Shown here in pieces: positions 32,316 to 39,549 of a stretch of 64,000 bases of DNA. The DNA comes from Scatosoma sp045128055 (lineage in GTDB: Bacteria; Bacillota; Clostridia; Christensenellales; Borkfalkiaceae): the NCBI GenBank assembly GCA_045128055.1, contig JBGVRC010000120.1, positions 24,030-88,029 on the forward strand, given 5' to 3'. The notes below the pieces were generated by a model. It saw only the letters and a program-made list of their open reading frames with translations. It ran no database searches and had not been told where the DNA came from. Position numbers and translations under genes: made by a program. The first letter of the stretch is position 1. Every line of letters starts with the position of its first letter.

Positions 32316-32336
32316 ATAGCAAAATTTTGCTATAAT
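32316..32336 (+). promoter_or_regulatory. XRE operator 2 overlapping an extended -10 promoter
   Basis: Perfect palindrome ATAGCAAAATTTTGCTAT (32316-32333), with TATAAT at 32331-32336 preceded by TGC. The repressor bound here would cover the promoter, implying autoregulation. Confidence 0.75.
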
Positions 32337-32364
32337 ATAATAAAATTAAAAAGGAAGTATAGAA

Positions 32365-32577
32365 ATGTACGGAAATAATATAAAAACGGCAAGATTAAAC
32401 GCGGGGTTGACGCAAAAAGAAGTATCTGCAAAAACGGGAATCCCACAAAATACGATTTCTTGGATAGAGTTAGACAAAGGATTAGCCAACATAGAACAAT
32501 GCAGATTGTTGGCGGAGTGTTACAATATTACGATAAACGAATTGATAGGAATAGAACCTAAAAAAGAATGGAAATAA
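32365..32577 (+). CDS. XRE-family HTH transcriptional regulator
   Basis: A 70-residue, single-domain helix-turn-helix protein (LTQKEVSAKTGIPQNTISWIELDKGLANIEQCRLLAECYNI), probably the cognate regulator of the paired 18-bp palindromes just upstream. AAAAGGAAG precedes the ATG. It is AT-rich and sits in the islet with the broken DUF6809-like gene; no partner toxin is visible. A terminator with the same CAGCC/GGCTG stem as the islet edges follows directly. Confidence 0.88.
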   Translation: MYGNNIKTARLNAGLTQKEVSAKTGIPQNTISWIELDKGLANIEQCRLLAECYNITINELIGIEPKKEWK

Positions 32578-32582
32578 AAGAA

Positions 32583-32609
32583 AAACAGCCTTTTTTAAGG
32601 CTGTTTTTG
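32583..32609 (+). terminator. Terminator after the XRE gene
   Basis: AAAAACAGCC / GGCTGTTTTT hairpin, very like those at 24206 and 31927. Confidence 0.85.
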
Positions 32610-32675
32610 CAAGATGATCTTGCAGTCAATCTTACGGCAAGATGATCTTGCAGCCAGACTTACGTCTTGCAAACG
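32608..32675. repeat. 28-bp tandem repeat carrying a 17-bp palindrome
   Basis: TGCAAGATGATCTTGCA at 32608-32624; its core GCAAGATGATCTTGCA recurs at 32637-32652, 28 bp downstream, with related flanks (AGTCAATCTTACG and AGCCAGACTTACG). A TCTTGCAAACG tail follows. Non-coding. Confidence 0.7.
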
Positions 32676-32731
32676 TTCTTTAAGTTTATAAACGACTGTA
32701 TAAATTTCGTACTTTCTATAAGAATAAAAAT

Positions 32732-32757
32732 TAAAGCACAGGATTTCCTGTGCTTTT
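32732..32757 (-). terminator. Terminator of the membrane protein gene (bidirectional)
   Basis: AAAGCACAGG / CCTGTGCTTT hairpin with flanking A and T runs. Confidence 0.85.
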
Positions 32758-32781
32758 TACGTTATGTATTCGTTAAGCTGT

Positions 32782-33480
32782 TTAGTCAGTAACTTCTTCC
32801 GTTGAAGTAATCGGCGTTTTCTTGAAAAGACAAGGCATTACGATGCACGTGCAAACTAAGTATCCTATAAGACAAATATATGCCAAAATACCGCACGTAT
32901 CAATCAATCCAAACCAGAATTTTAAAGCCTTTCCGTTTTTAGCAATAGCCTTGAAGATGGAAATGAAAATCCAGAAAACGATGGGCGCAAATTCGAAAAT
33001 AAGCGTAGGAATAAAGAAATTCTTTGCCGTTTTTTCTTCGGGGGATAATTTCCAAGTCGTTTCTTCTTCAAACGTAGCCGTGTTTATCCAAGGTTGGAAT
33101 TTGATGCCGCCAAACGTGCTGATATAGAACGTGATTTGCAGGTTGAACCATTGGAAATAGAAGAAGAAGCTGAAAAATGCAATCAGTATTCTTAAAAAGA
33201 AGATAAAGGACGTCGTGCAGAATAAAACAACGGCTTTCGGAGCAGGGTGCATATCCTTGGTACGTTCTTTTTCCCAAGATTCCAAATACGAACAAGGCGA
33301 AAGGAGCGCGTTATAGAAGAACAACGCTACGTAGTAGCCTACAACGCCAAAAAATGCGAACACGTAGAAAGGAATCATGCAAACGATGGCAAAAATCTTT
33401 AAAAGAAGGTTTAAGCGTTTGTACTGAATACCCTTTTTCGCTTCTGCCAACAAAGAGCCGATAAGTTTTTGATAATCCAT
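32782..33480 (-). CDS. Multi-pass membrane protein of unknown function
   Basis: A 232-residue protein from the ATG at 33480, chosen for the TAAGGAGTG site; the longer ORF start at 33663 would run through the clpX end. There are about five hydrophobic segments, very rich in Phe (FFFYFQWFNLQITFYISTF), and a cytoplasmic start with Lys/Arg. No family is recognised. It lies between the AT-rich islet and the clpX gene and has its own terminator. A hairpin of matched CCCCC/GGGGG arms lies at 33583-33613. Confidence 0.6.
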   Translation of the reverse strand: MDYQKLIGSLLAEAKKGIQYKRLNLLLKIFAIVCMIPFYVFAFFGVVGYYVALFFYNALLSPCSYLESWEKERTKDMHPAPKAVVLFCTTSFIFFLRILIAFFSFFFYFQWFNLQITFYISTFGGIKFQPWINTATFEEETTWKLSPEEKTAKNFFIPTLIFEFAPIVFWIFISIFKAIAKNGKALKFWFGLIDTCGILAYICLIGYLVCTCIVMPCLFKKTPITSTEEVTD

Positions 33481-33582
33481 AAAAACACTCCTTAAAACAT
33501 AAGTGTTTTTATTATATACCACAAAATATATTATGTCAAGGGGTTTACTTTTTTTATTTAAACAAAATTTTTGACTATGAAA

Positions 33583-33613
33583 TACCCCCAAAAAGATATA
33601 ACCTTTTTGGGGG
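33583..33613 (-). terminator. Likely clpX-clpP-tig terminator
   Basis: ACCCCCAAAAA / TTTTTGGGGGT hairpin 28 bp past the clpX stop. The T content is in the stem rather than in a separate tail. Confidence 0.6.
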
Positions 33614-33640
33614 TAGATGATACACCGATTAGATGCAAGC

Positions 33641-34885
33641 TTAGCTTGCTTTTTTGTAGACAAGCTTGGGCGTTGCGCCGTTGGTTAAGCAGTCTTTGGT
33701 GATGACGACTTCTTCTACGTCCGTTTCCGACGGGATTTTGTACATAACTTCCGTCATTACGTTTTCGATAATCGTTCTAAGCCCGCGCGCGCCCGTTTTT
33801 AAGCGGATTGCCGTCTGCGCGATTTCGCGTACCGCGTCGTCTTCCACCGTCAATTTTACGCCGTCAAAGCCCACTAATTTTTGGTATTGCTTGATGATGG
33901 CGTTCTTGGGTTCGGTTAAGATTTTTACAAGCGCGTTTTCGTCTAACGGGTCGAGATTGACCACGATGGGAATTCTACCCACGAACTCGGGAATCAGCCC
34001 GAATTTGGTCAAATCCTGCGGTTTTACGTCTTCTAAAACGGAGTAGTCCGCTTCGTTTGCGCCCAAACGTACTTTGCCGCCAAAACCCAGCGTCGTGTCG
34101 TCCTTTCTTGACGAAACGATTTTATCCAAGCCCACGAATGCGCCGCCGCAAATGAATAAAATATTCGTCGTGTCGATACGCAGACATTCCTGACCGGGGT
34201 GTTTTCTGCCGCCCTGCGGGGGTACGCTTGCCGTCGTGCTTTCGATAATCTTTAAAAGCGCCTGCTGTACGCCTTCGCCCGAAACGTCGCGGGTGATGGA
34301 TACGTTTTCGCTCTTTCTGGCAATCTTGTCGATTTCGTCGATATAGATAATGCCGCGTTGTGCGCGTTCGATGTCGTAATCGGCGTTTTGGATAAGCTTC
34401 AATAAAATATTTTCTACGTCTTCGCCAACGTAGCCCGCTTCCGTGAGCGTGGTTGCGTCCGAAGTTGCGAAAGGCACGTTTAAAATTTTAGCAAGCGTCC
34501 GCGCGAGCAGGGTTTTGCCGCTGCCCGTAGGACCGAGCAAAAGAACGTTGCTCTTTTCGATTTCTATGCCGTCGTCGTCCGATTTTTTCGTCTTGGCAAG
34601 GGCGTTGATACGCTTGTAATGGTTGTAAACCGCTACGGACAAAACGCGTTTCGCTTTGTCCTGGCCGACGATGTAATTATCCAGCTCGGCTTTGATTTCA
34701 GCGGGTTTTTTAAGGGGGATTTCTTCTGCGGGAGAAGAATGTTCCGTCATCCATTCGTCCACCATGGATTTGCAAATTTCAACGCATTCGTCGCAAATGC
34801 AAACCCCGTCGGGACCGGAAATTAAACGGCGGGTTTCTTCTTTTTCTTTGCCGCAAAAAGAACAATGTTGATGATTATTTGACAT
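33641..34885 (-). CDS. clpX: ATP-dependent protease ATPase subunit ClpX
   Basis: AAA+ unfoldase that feeds proteins to ClpP. From the ATG at 34885 it is 414 residues; the N-terminal zinc-binding domain CSFCGKEKEETRRL ... CICDECVEIC is at residues 7-40, the Walker A GPTGSGKTLLART near 115, the Walker B IIYIDEIDKIA near 180, and the C-terminal domain is complete. GGAG lies 6 bp before the ATG. clpP is 39 bp upstream and tig further upstream, the usual tig-clpP-clpX order. Confidence 0.97.
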   Translation of the reverse strand: MSNNHQHCSFCGKEKEETRRLISGPDGVCICDECVEICKSMVDEWMTEHSSPAEEIPLKKPAEIKAELDNYIVGQDKAKRVLSVAVYNHYKRINALAKTKKSDDDGIEIEKSNVLLLGPTGSGKTLLARTLAKILNVPFATSDATTLTEAGYVGEDVENILLKLIQNADYDIERAQRGIIYIDEIDKIARKSENVSITRDVSGEGVQQALLKIIESTTASVPPQGGRKHPGQECLRIDTTNILFICGGAFVGLDKIVSSRKDDTTLGFGGKVRLGANEADYSVLEDVKPQDLTKFGLIPEFVGRIPIVVNLDPLDENALVKILTEPKNAIIKQYQKLVGFDGVKLTVEDDAVREIAQTAIRLKTGARGLRTIIENVMTEVMYKIPSETDVEEVVITKDCLTNGATPKLVYKKAS

Positions 34886-34924
34886 AATTAACTCCAAATT
34901 TTGATAAAAACGAAGCGGGTTTGC

Positions 34925-35518
34925 TTATTGACGGCTGGTGAATACTTTGTCAATCAAGCCGTATTCCTGCGCTTCGTCCGCGGACATATAATTGTCGCGG
35001 TCGGTATCTTTTTCGATGACGGAAAGCTTTTTGCCCGTGTTTTCCGACAAGATTTTGTTCAGCTTTGCCTTGGTACGCAAAATGTGTTCGGCTTGGATTT
35101 TGATATCGCTTGCCTGACCCTGCGCGCCGCCTAAGGGTTGGTGAATCATAATTTCGGAGTTGGGCAAAGCGTAACGCTTGCCTTTCGCGCCGCTGGAAAG
35201 CAAGAACGCGCCCATGGACGCCGCCATGCCCACGCAAATGGTGGATACGTCGCACTTGATATAGTTCATCGTGTCGTAAATCGCCATACCCGCCGAAACG
35301 CTGCCGCCGGGGGAGTTGATGTACAAGCTGATGTCTTTGGTGGAATCTTTGCCTTCCAAATAAATGAGCTGCGCAACGACGGTGTTTGCAAGCGCGTCGT
35401 TGATTTCGCCGCTTAAAAAGATGATTCTGTCGTCCAAAAGACGGGAATATAAATCGTACGTGCGTTCGCCCGAAGACGTGCGTTCTACTACGTAGGGAAT
35501 TAAAACATTACTGCTCAT
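34925..35518 (-). CDS. clpP: ATP-dependent protease proteolytic subunit ClpP
   Basis: Tetradecameric serine protease of the ClpXP/ClpCP complexes, 197 residues, with catalytic Ser in GMAASMGAFLLSSG near 98, His in MIHQPLGGAQG near 123, and Asp in DRDNYMSA near 172. The Pro-type NSPGGSV turn near 70 is intact. It lies between tig and clpX on the same strand. Confidence 0.97.
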   Translation of the reverse strand: MSSNVLIPYVVERTSSGERTYDLYSRLLDDRIIFLSGEINDALANTVVAQLIYLEGKDSTKDISLYINSPGGSVSAGMAIYDTMNYIKCDVSTICVGMAASMGAFLLSSGAKGKRYALPNSEIMIHQPLGGAQGQASDIKIQAEHILRTKAKLNKILSENTGKKLSVIEKDTDRDNYMSADEAQEYGLIDKVFTSRQ

Positions 35519-35605
35519 AATAGTTTCCTTTTTAGTTTGTCAACGCCGCAAAAACAATCTTTTGCGGCGTTGGAATTTCGTTTTGTTTTCGTATTGTTAT
35601 GGAAA

Positions 35606-36907
35606 TTACGCTTCTTCAACGTACATTTCGTTGTTTGCTTTCAAGAACGAGAAGAGCTTGGTGATTACGATATCGCTGCGGATATAGTCGAATTGACGGG
35701 GATCCATATTCTTCTTGTATTCTTCCGTCGTCTTTTCAACGGACGCAGCTTGTTCTGCAACCTTTGCGTCAACTTCTTCTTCCGTAGCTTCCAAGTTTTC
35801 TTCCTTGATGATTTGGGAGATGATAAGTTGATTGAGAACGTTCTTCTTCGCTAGTTCGTCGTAGTTCTTTCTGAAATCTGCAACGGAAATCTTCAAGAAG
35901 TCGAGATAGTCTTGCAACTTCAAGCCCTGGTACATAAGTTGATATTCGAACTTTTGAACAAGGCCGTCTACTTCTTTTTCAATCATAGCTTGGGGAATTT
36001 CCGCTTCCGCGTTCGCTGCGATTGCTTCCAAAATGCTGTTTTCCGTAGCGTCGTTTGCGCGGCGGTCAGCTTGTTGTTGCAATCTTTCCGTAGCCTTTGC
36101 TTTGTACGCTTCTACCGTTTCGTTGCCCGTAGCTTCCTTGATAAATTCGTCGGTGAGTTCGGGAAGTTCTTTTGCCTTCAAAGCGTTGAGCTTCACTGCG
36201 AATACAGCCGCCTTACCCTTCAAGTTTTCCGCTTGGTAATTTTCGGGGAAGGTTACGTTGATATCTTTGGTTTCGCCGATGTTCATACCGATAACTTGGT
36301 CTTCAAAACCGGGGATAAATTGACCGCTGCCAAGCGTCAAATCAAAGCCTTCCGCTTCGCCGCCGTCGAACTTAACGCCGTCAACGCTGCCGCTAAAATC
36401 GATGTTTGCGATGTCGCCGTTTGCCGCTGCGCGGTCGGTTACGTCTACTTTACGAGCGTTTCTGTCAAGTACGCGGTCGATTTCAGCCTGCACTTCTTCG
36501 TCTTTTACAGTATACGCGAACTGCTTGATTTTCATACCCTTATAGGAAGAAATTTTCACTTCGGGTTTTACGGGAACGATAGCAACGAGGGTTACGCCGT
36601 CGTCTTCAAGCTTTTCAACGGATACTTCGGGGTCGCCGACAACCGTGTATTTAGCCGCGTCTTTTTCCAAAACCTTGCCGTAGTTTTCAGCGAAAAGGTT
36701 GTTGAGCGCTTCTTCGTAGAATACGCCTTTGCCGTACGCGTTTTCGATTACGTTTTTAGGCGCTTTGCCTTTACGGAAGCCGTTGATGGCAAATTTGTTT
36801 CTCAATTTAAGGTATGCGCTTTGTTGCGCTGCCTTCCATTCTTCGCCGTCGAATTTGAGCGTGATTTTTACCGTGCTCTTTTCTGCTGCTTTGCTAGTGT
36901 GTTTCAT
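35606..36907 (-). CDS. tig: Trigger factor
   Basis: Ribosome-bound chaperone with peptidyl-prolyl isomerase activity. From the ATG at 36907 (AGGAGA before it) it is 433 residues: the ribosome-binding domain with GFRKGKAPKNVIE near 43, the FKBP-type PPIase domain around 150-235, and the helical C-terminal domain. It heads the tig-clpP-clpX cluster, which couples folding and degradation of nascent proteins. Confidence 0.96.
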   Translation of the reverse strand: MKHTSKAAEKSTVKITLKFDGEEWKAAQQSAYLKLRNKFAINGFRKGKAPKNVIENAYGKGVFYEEALNNLFAENYGKVLEKDAAKYTVVGDPEVSVEKLEDDGVTLVAIVPVKPEVKISSYKGMKIKQFAYTVKDEEVQAEIDRVLDRNARKVDVTDRAAANGDIANIDFSGSVDGVKFDGGEAEGFDLTLGSGQFIPGFEDQVIGMNIGETKDINVTFPENYQAENLKGKAAVFAVKLNALKAKELPELTDEFIKEATGNETVEAYKAKATERLQQQADRRANDATENSILEAIAANAEAEIPQAMIEKEVDGLVQKFEYQLMYQGLKLQDYLDFLKISVADFRKNYDELAKKNVLNQLIISQIIKEENLEATEEEVDAKVAEQAASVEKTTEEYKKNMDPRQFDYIRSDIVITKLFSFLKANNEMYVEEA

Positions 36908-37011
36908 AATTGTCTCCTGCATATATATGATTGTTTTTTATTTTTTGTTTACACTGCCTTATATTCTACCATATTTAAAAAAGAAAATAAAGCGTTTTTT
37001 GCTCGTTTTTA

Positions 37012-37040
37012 TTTACAATTTGCATTTTTTGCGGTATAAT
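37012..37040 (+). promoter_or_regulatory. rqcH promoter
   Basis: TTTACA (37012-37017) and TATAAT (37035-37040), 17-bp spacer, 47 bp before the gene start. Confidence 0.75.
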
Positions 37041-37086
37041 TAAAGGAAAGACGAGTCGTTTTTTATTTTACCCAAAGGAGAGATAT

Positions 37087-38808
37087 ATGCCGCAGGACGC
37101 CTTTCATATCAAAAGACTTACCGCCGAGCTGCGGGATTTTCTCGTCGGTGGGAAGATAAACCGCATTTCCCAAGTCAACAAAGACGAGCTTACCCTTATT
37201 ATATACACCGGAAAAAGCACAATTAAACTCATTTTAAGCGCAAATGCGTCAAATGCTCGCGTTTGTTTGTCTTTAACGGAAAAAGAGCCCGCCCCCGTTG
37301 CGCCGAATTTTTGTATGTTGCTTAGAAAACACCTGCAAGGCGCGGAGATTTTGGACGTTCGGCAACACGAGTTCGAGCGTATCATTGAAATCGATTTCCA
37401 TTGCACCACCGATTTTTCGGAGAGCAAGCGCACCTTGCATTGCGAGCTGATGGGGAAATACTCCAACGTGATTTTGACGGAAAACGGGGTGATTTTGGGC
37501 GCGTTGAAAACGACGGCTTTGGAAGACAATTCCCGTCGGATTTTCCTTTCGGGCGCGAAGTATTCCTACCCCCCTGCGCAGGACAAATTAAGCATTTTGG
37601 ACGGGGCAGGTATGCGTTCACGCTTGGAAAGTCGTTTTTTGGGTTGTATGGAAAGCTTGGATGAAGAAGCCCTTGCGTTCTTTATTTTCGAAAACGTTTC
37701 GGGGTTGGCTTTGCCTACGGCAAGAGAAATCGTTTTGCGGGCGAAAAAGCAAGCGGGAAGCCTTGCGTTGACCCTTTCTCCGTCGTCGAAAGCGCCGATT
37801 TGGGAGTTTATCAAGGAGTTTTGCTTAAACGAGCCTTGCGTTCCTTGCGTAAAGGTGGAAAAGGGCGAATACGTGGACTTTTTTGCCTTTTGGGTAGACG
37901 GCGGCGTAGAAATGCCGTCGCTTTGTAAGGCGGAAGACGATTTTTTCACCCGTCGGGAAGGGAAAAAGGATTTTGAAAACAAAAAGCGCAAGCTGGAAAA
38001 CACGGCGCGCGCTTTGAAAAAGAAACAAACGAAAAAGTTGCAGGATACCTTGGAACGGTTGAAGGACGCGGAAAAAGCGGAAGAATACCGCATAAAAGGC
38101 GAGCTGTTGACGGCGAATTTATACCGCGTGGAAAAGGGCTCGATCGGCGTAGAGCTGGAAAACTGGTACGAAGACGGCTGTCCGCGCGTCAAAATTGCGT
38201 TGGACGCGACCCTGTCCCCTGCAAAAAACGCGCAACGGTATTTTAAGACGTACAATAAATACAAGCGCGCGAAAGAAGTTTTGTTGCCGATGTTGGAGAG
38301 TGAAAAAGCGGAAATTGAGTACACGGACAGCGTGCTTTGTTCGATTTTGCTTGCGGAAACCGCGGAAGATTTAAAGGAAATCGAAGCGGAGCTTATCGAG
38401 CTTGGATTGCTTCGCGCGCCTGCTTTGCGGGCGGGGGCAAAGCGCAAGGAAATTGTCACGCCGTTTAGAGAATACGAGTTTGACGGGGTAAAAATTTACG
38501 CAGGACGCAACAATTTACAAAACGATAGGTTGCTTCGTTTGGCTGACCCCGACGATATTTGGCTGCACACGCAAAAATACCATTCTTCGCACGTAATTAT
38601 TGCCATTCGTGGGGGGCAGGTACGCGATGAACTGCTTTTATATGCGGCGGAAATATGCGCGTATTATTCGGACGCGCAAGGCGGCGACAAAATCCCCGTC
38701 GATTACTGTCCAAGAAAATTTGTCAAAAAGCCGAGCAAAAGCAAAGCGGGTTTTGTCACCTATACCAACTATAAAACGGTGCTGGTTACGCCAAACGCGC
38801 ATAAATAA
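37087..38808 (+). CDS. rqcH: Ribosome-associated quality control protein RqcH (NFACT)
   Basis: RqcH binds stalled 50S subunits and adds C-terminal Ala tails to the nascent chain. The 573-residue protein shows NFACT-N (PQDAFHIKRLTAELRDFLVG at the start), the central coiled coil rich in Lys/Glu (about 295-345), and NFACT-R with IWLHTQKYHSSHVIIAIR near 497-514. It carries two copies of the dispersed element: DGAGMRSR near residue 172 and RGGQVRDE near 514-521. The second falls where related proteins have a variable loop. AAAGGAGAG precedes the start. Confidence 0.93.
   Translation: MPQDAFHIKRLTAELRDFLVGGKINRISQVNKDELTLIIYTGKSTIKLILSANASNARVCLSLTEKEPAPVAPNFCMLLRKHLQGAEILDVRQHEFERIIEIDFHCTTDFSESKRTLHCELMGKYSNVILTENGVILGALKTTALEDNSRRIFLSGAKYSYPPAQDKLSILDGAGMRSRLESRFLGCMESLDEEALAFFIFENVSGLALPTAREIVLRAKKQAGSLALTLSPSSKAPIWEFIKEFCLNEPCVPCVKVEKGEYVDFFAFWVDGGVEMPSLCKAEDDFFTRREGKKDFENKKRKLENTARALKKKQTKKLQDTLERLKDAEKAEEYRIKGELLTANLYRVEKGSIGVELENWYEDGCPRVKIALDATLSPAKNAQRYFKTYNKYKRAKEVLLPMLESEKAEIEYTDSVLCSILLAETAEDLKEIEAELIELGLLRAPALRAGAKRKEIVTPFREYEFDGVKIYAGRNNLQNDRLLRLADPDDIWLHTQKYHSSHVIIAIRGGQVRDELLLYAAEICAYYSDAQGGDKIPVDYCPRKFVKKPSKSKAGFVTYTNYKTVLVTPNAHK
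37599..37622 (+). repeat. Dispersed element, short GGGG/TTC form (rqcH copy 1)
   Basis: ACGGGGCAGGTATGCGTTCA, read in frame as GAGMRSR. Confidence 0.8.
38609..38631 (+). repeat. Dispersed element, GGGGG/ATG form (rqcH copy 2)
   Basis: GGGGGGCAGGTACGCGATGA, read in the third frame as RGGQVRDE. Confidence 0.88.
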
Positions 38809-38811
38809 TAA

Positions 38812-38842
38812 GAAAAAACCCGTCTTAATAGACGGGTTTTAT
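38812..38842. terminator. rqcH/engB convergent terminator
   Basis: AAAAAACCCGTC / GACGGGTTTT hairpin between convergent genes. Confidence 0.88.
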
Positions 38843-38856
38843 ATTTTGTGAATTGC

Positions 38857-39525
38857 TTATTCATTATCAGGTTCGTCGTTAACGTAGACGGGGGCGTTGG
38901 CGGTGTCGATAATATCGCGCAATTTTTTCAGGACGCTATCTTTGCCATAGCCCGTTTCGCTACTGGTCGCAAGCATATTATCAGGGGCGAGATACAAATC
39001 TGCCGCAATCGCCTTTAAATGCTCTTTCAGCTTCATTTTCGAAAGCTTGTCCGACTTGGTCAAAACAATGGTAAACGGCAGGGTGTAATAGTGCAAATAC
39101 TGTATCATTTGCACGTCGTCCGCCGTGGGATCGTGACGGGAATCGACAAGCATAAACACGTGCGCGATTTTTTCTCTATCGGTAAAGAAGCTGTCGAGCG
39201 TTTTCGCCCACTTTTCCTTTTCGCCCTTGGATACGCGCGCAAAGCCGTAACCGGGCAGGTCGGCAAGGATAAACTCGCCGAAATCAAAATAGTTGACAAG
39301 GCGGGTTCTACCAGGCTCGCTACTCGTTTTCGCGAGCTTTTTTTGGTTCGCCATCATATTGATAAAGGAGCTTTTTCCGACGTTGGATTTACCGCAAACG
39401 GCAATCATCGGTTTGTCGGGCTGAATAAACTGCTCCCTTTTCGCCGCCGAAGTGATAAAGGTGGCGTTTTTTATGACGAGCGCGGGCTCGGCTTTTTCTT
39501 TCTTTGGATAATTCGGCGCGTACAT
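38857..39525 (-). CDS. engB: Ribosome biogenesis GTPase EngB (YsxC)
   Basis: GTPase needed for 50S subunit assembly. The 222-residue protein has G1 GKSNVGKSSFIN near 45-56, the switch-region GRTRLVNYF, DLPGYGFA (G3) and TKSDK (G4). It is about 20 residues longer at the N-terminus than typical EngB. The ATG at 39525 lies within a copy of the dispersed element (CTACCATGTACGCG on the minus strand), so the element appears to have extended the N-terminus. No good Shine-Dalgarno other than the GGGGG of the element is seen. Confidence 0.94.
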   Translation of the reverse strand: MYAPNYPKKEKAEPALVIKNATFITSAAKREQFIQPDKPMIAVCGKSNVGKSSFINMMANQKKLAKTSSEPGRTRLVNYFDFGEFILADLPGYGFARVSKGEKEKWAKTLDSFFTDREKIAHVFMLVDSRHDPTADDVQMIQYLHYYTLPFTIVLTKSDKLSKMKLKEHLKAIAADLYLAPDNMLATSSETGYGKDSVLKKLRDIIDTANAPVYVNDEPDNE

Positions 39526-39539
39526 GGTAGCCCCCTTTT
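39512..39539 (-). repeat. Dispersed element, diverged, at the engB start
   Basis: On the minus strand the five G are followed by CTACCATGTACGCG; the ATG is the engB start codon. Confidence 0.65.
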
Positions 39540-39549
39540 GTAAAATTCG

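Noticed and set aside
32365..32675. Toxin-antitoxin locus with the XRE protein as antitoxin
   Set aside because: No toxin-like ORF lies next to the regulator; only repeats and a terminator follow.
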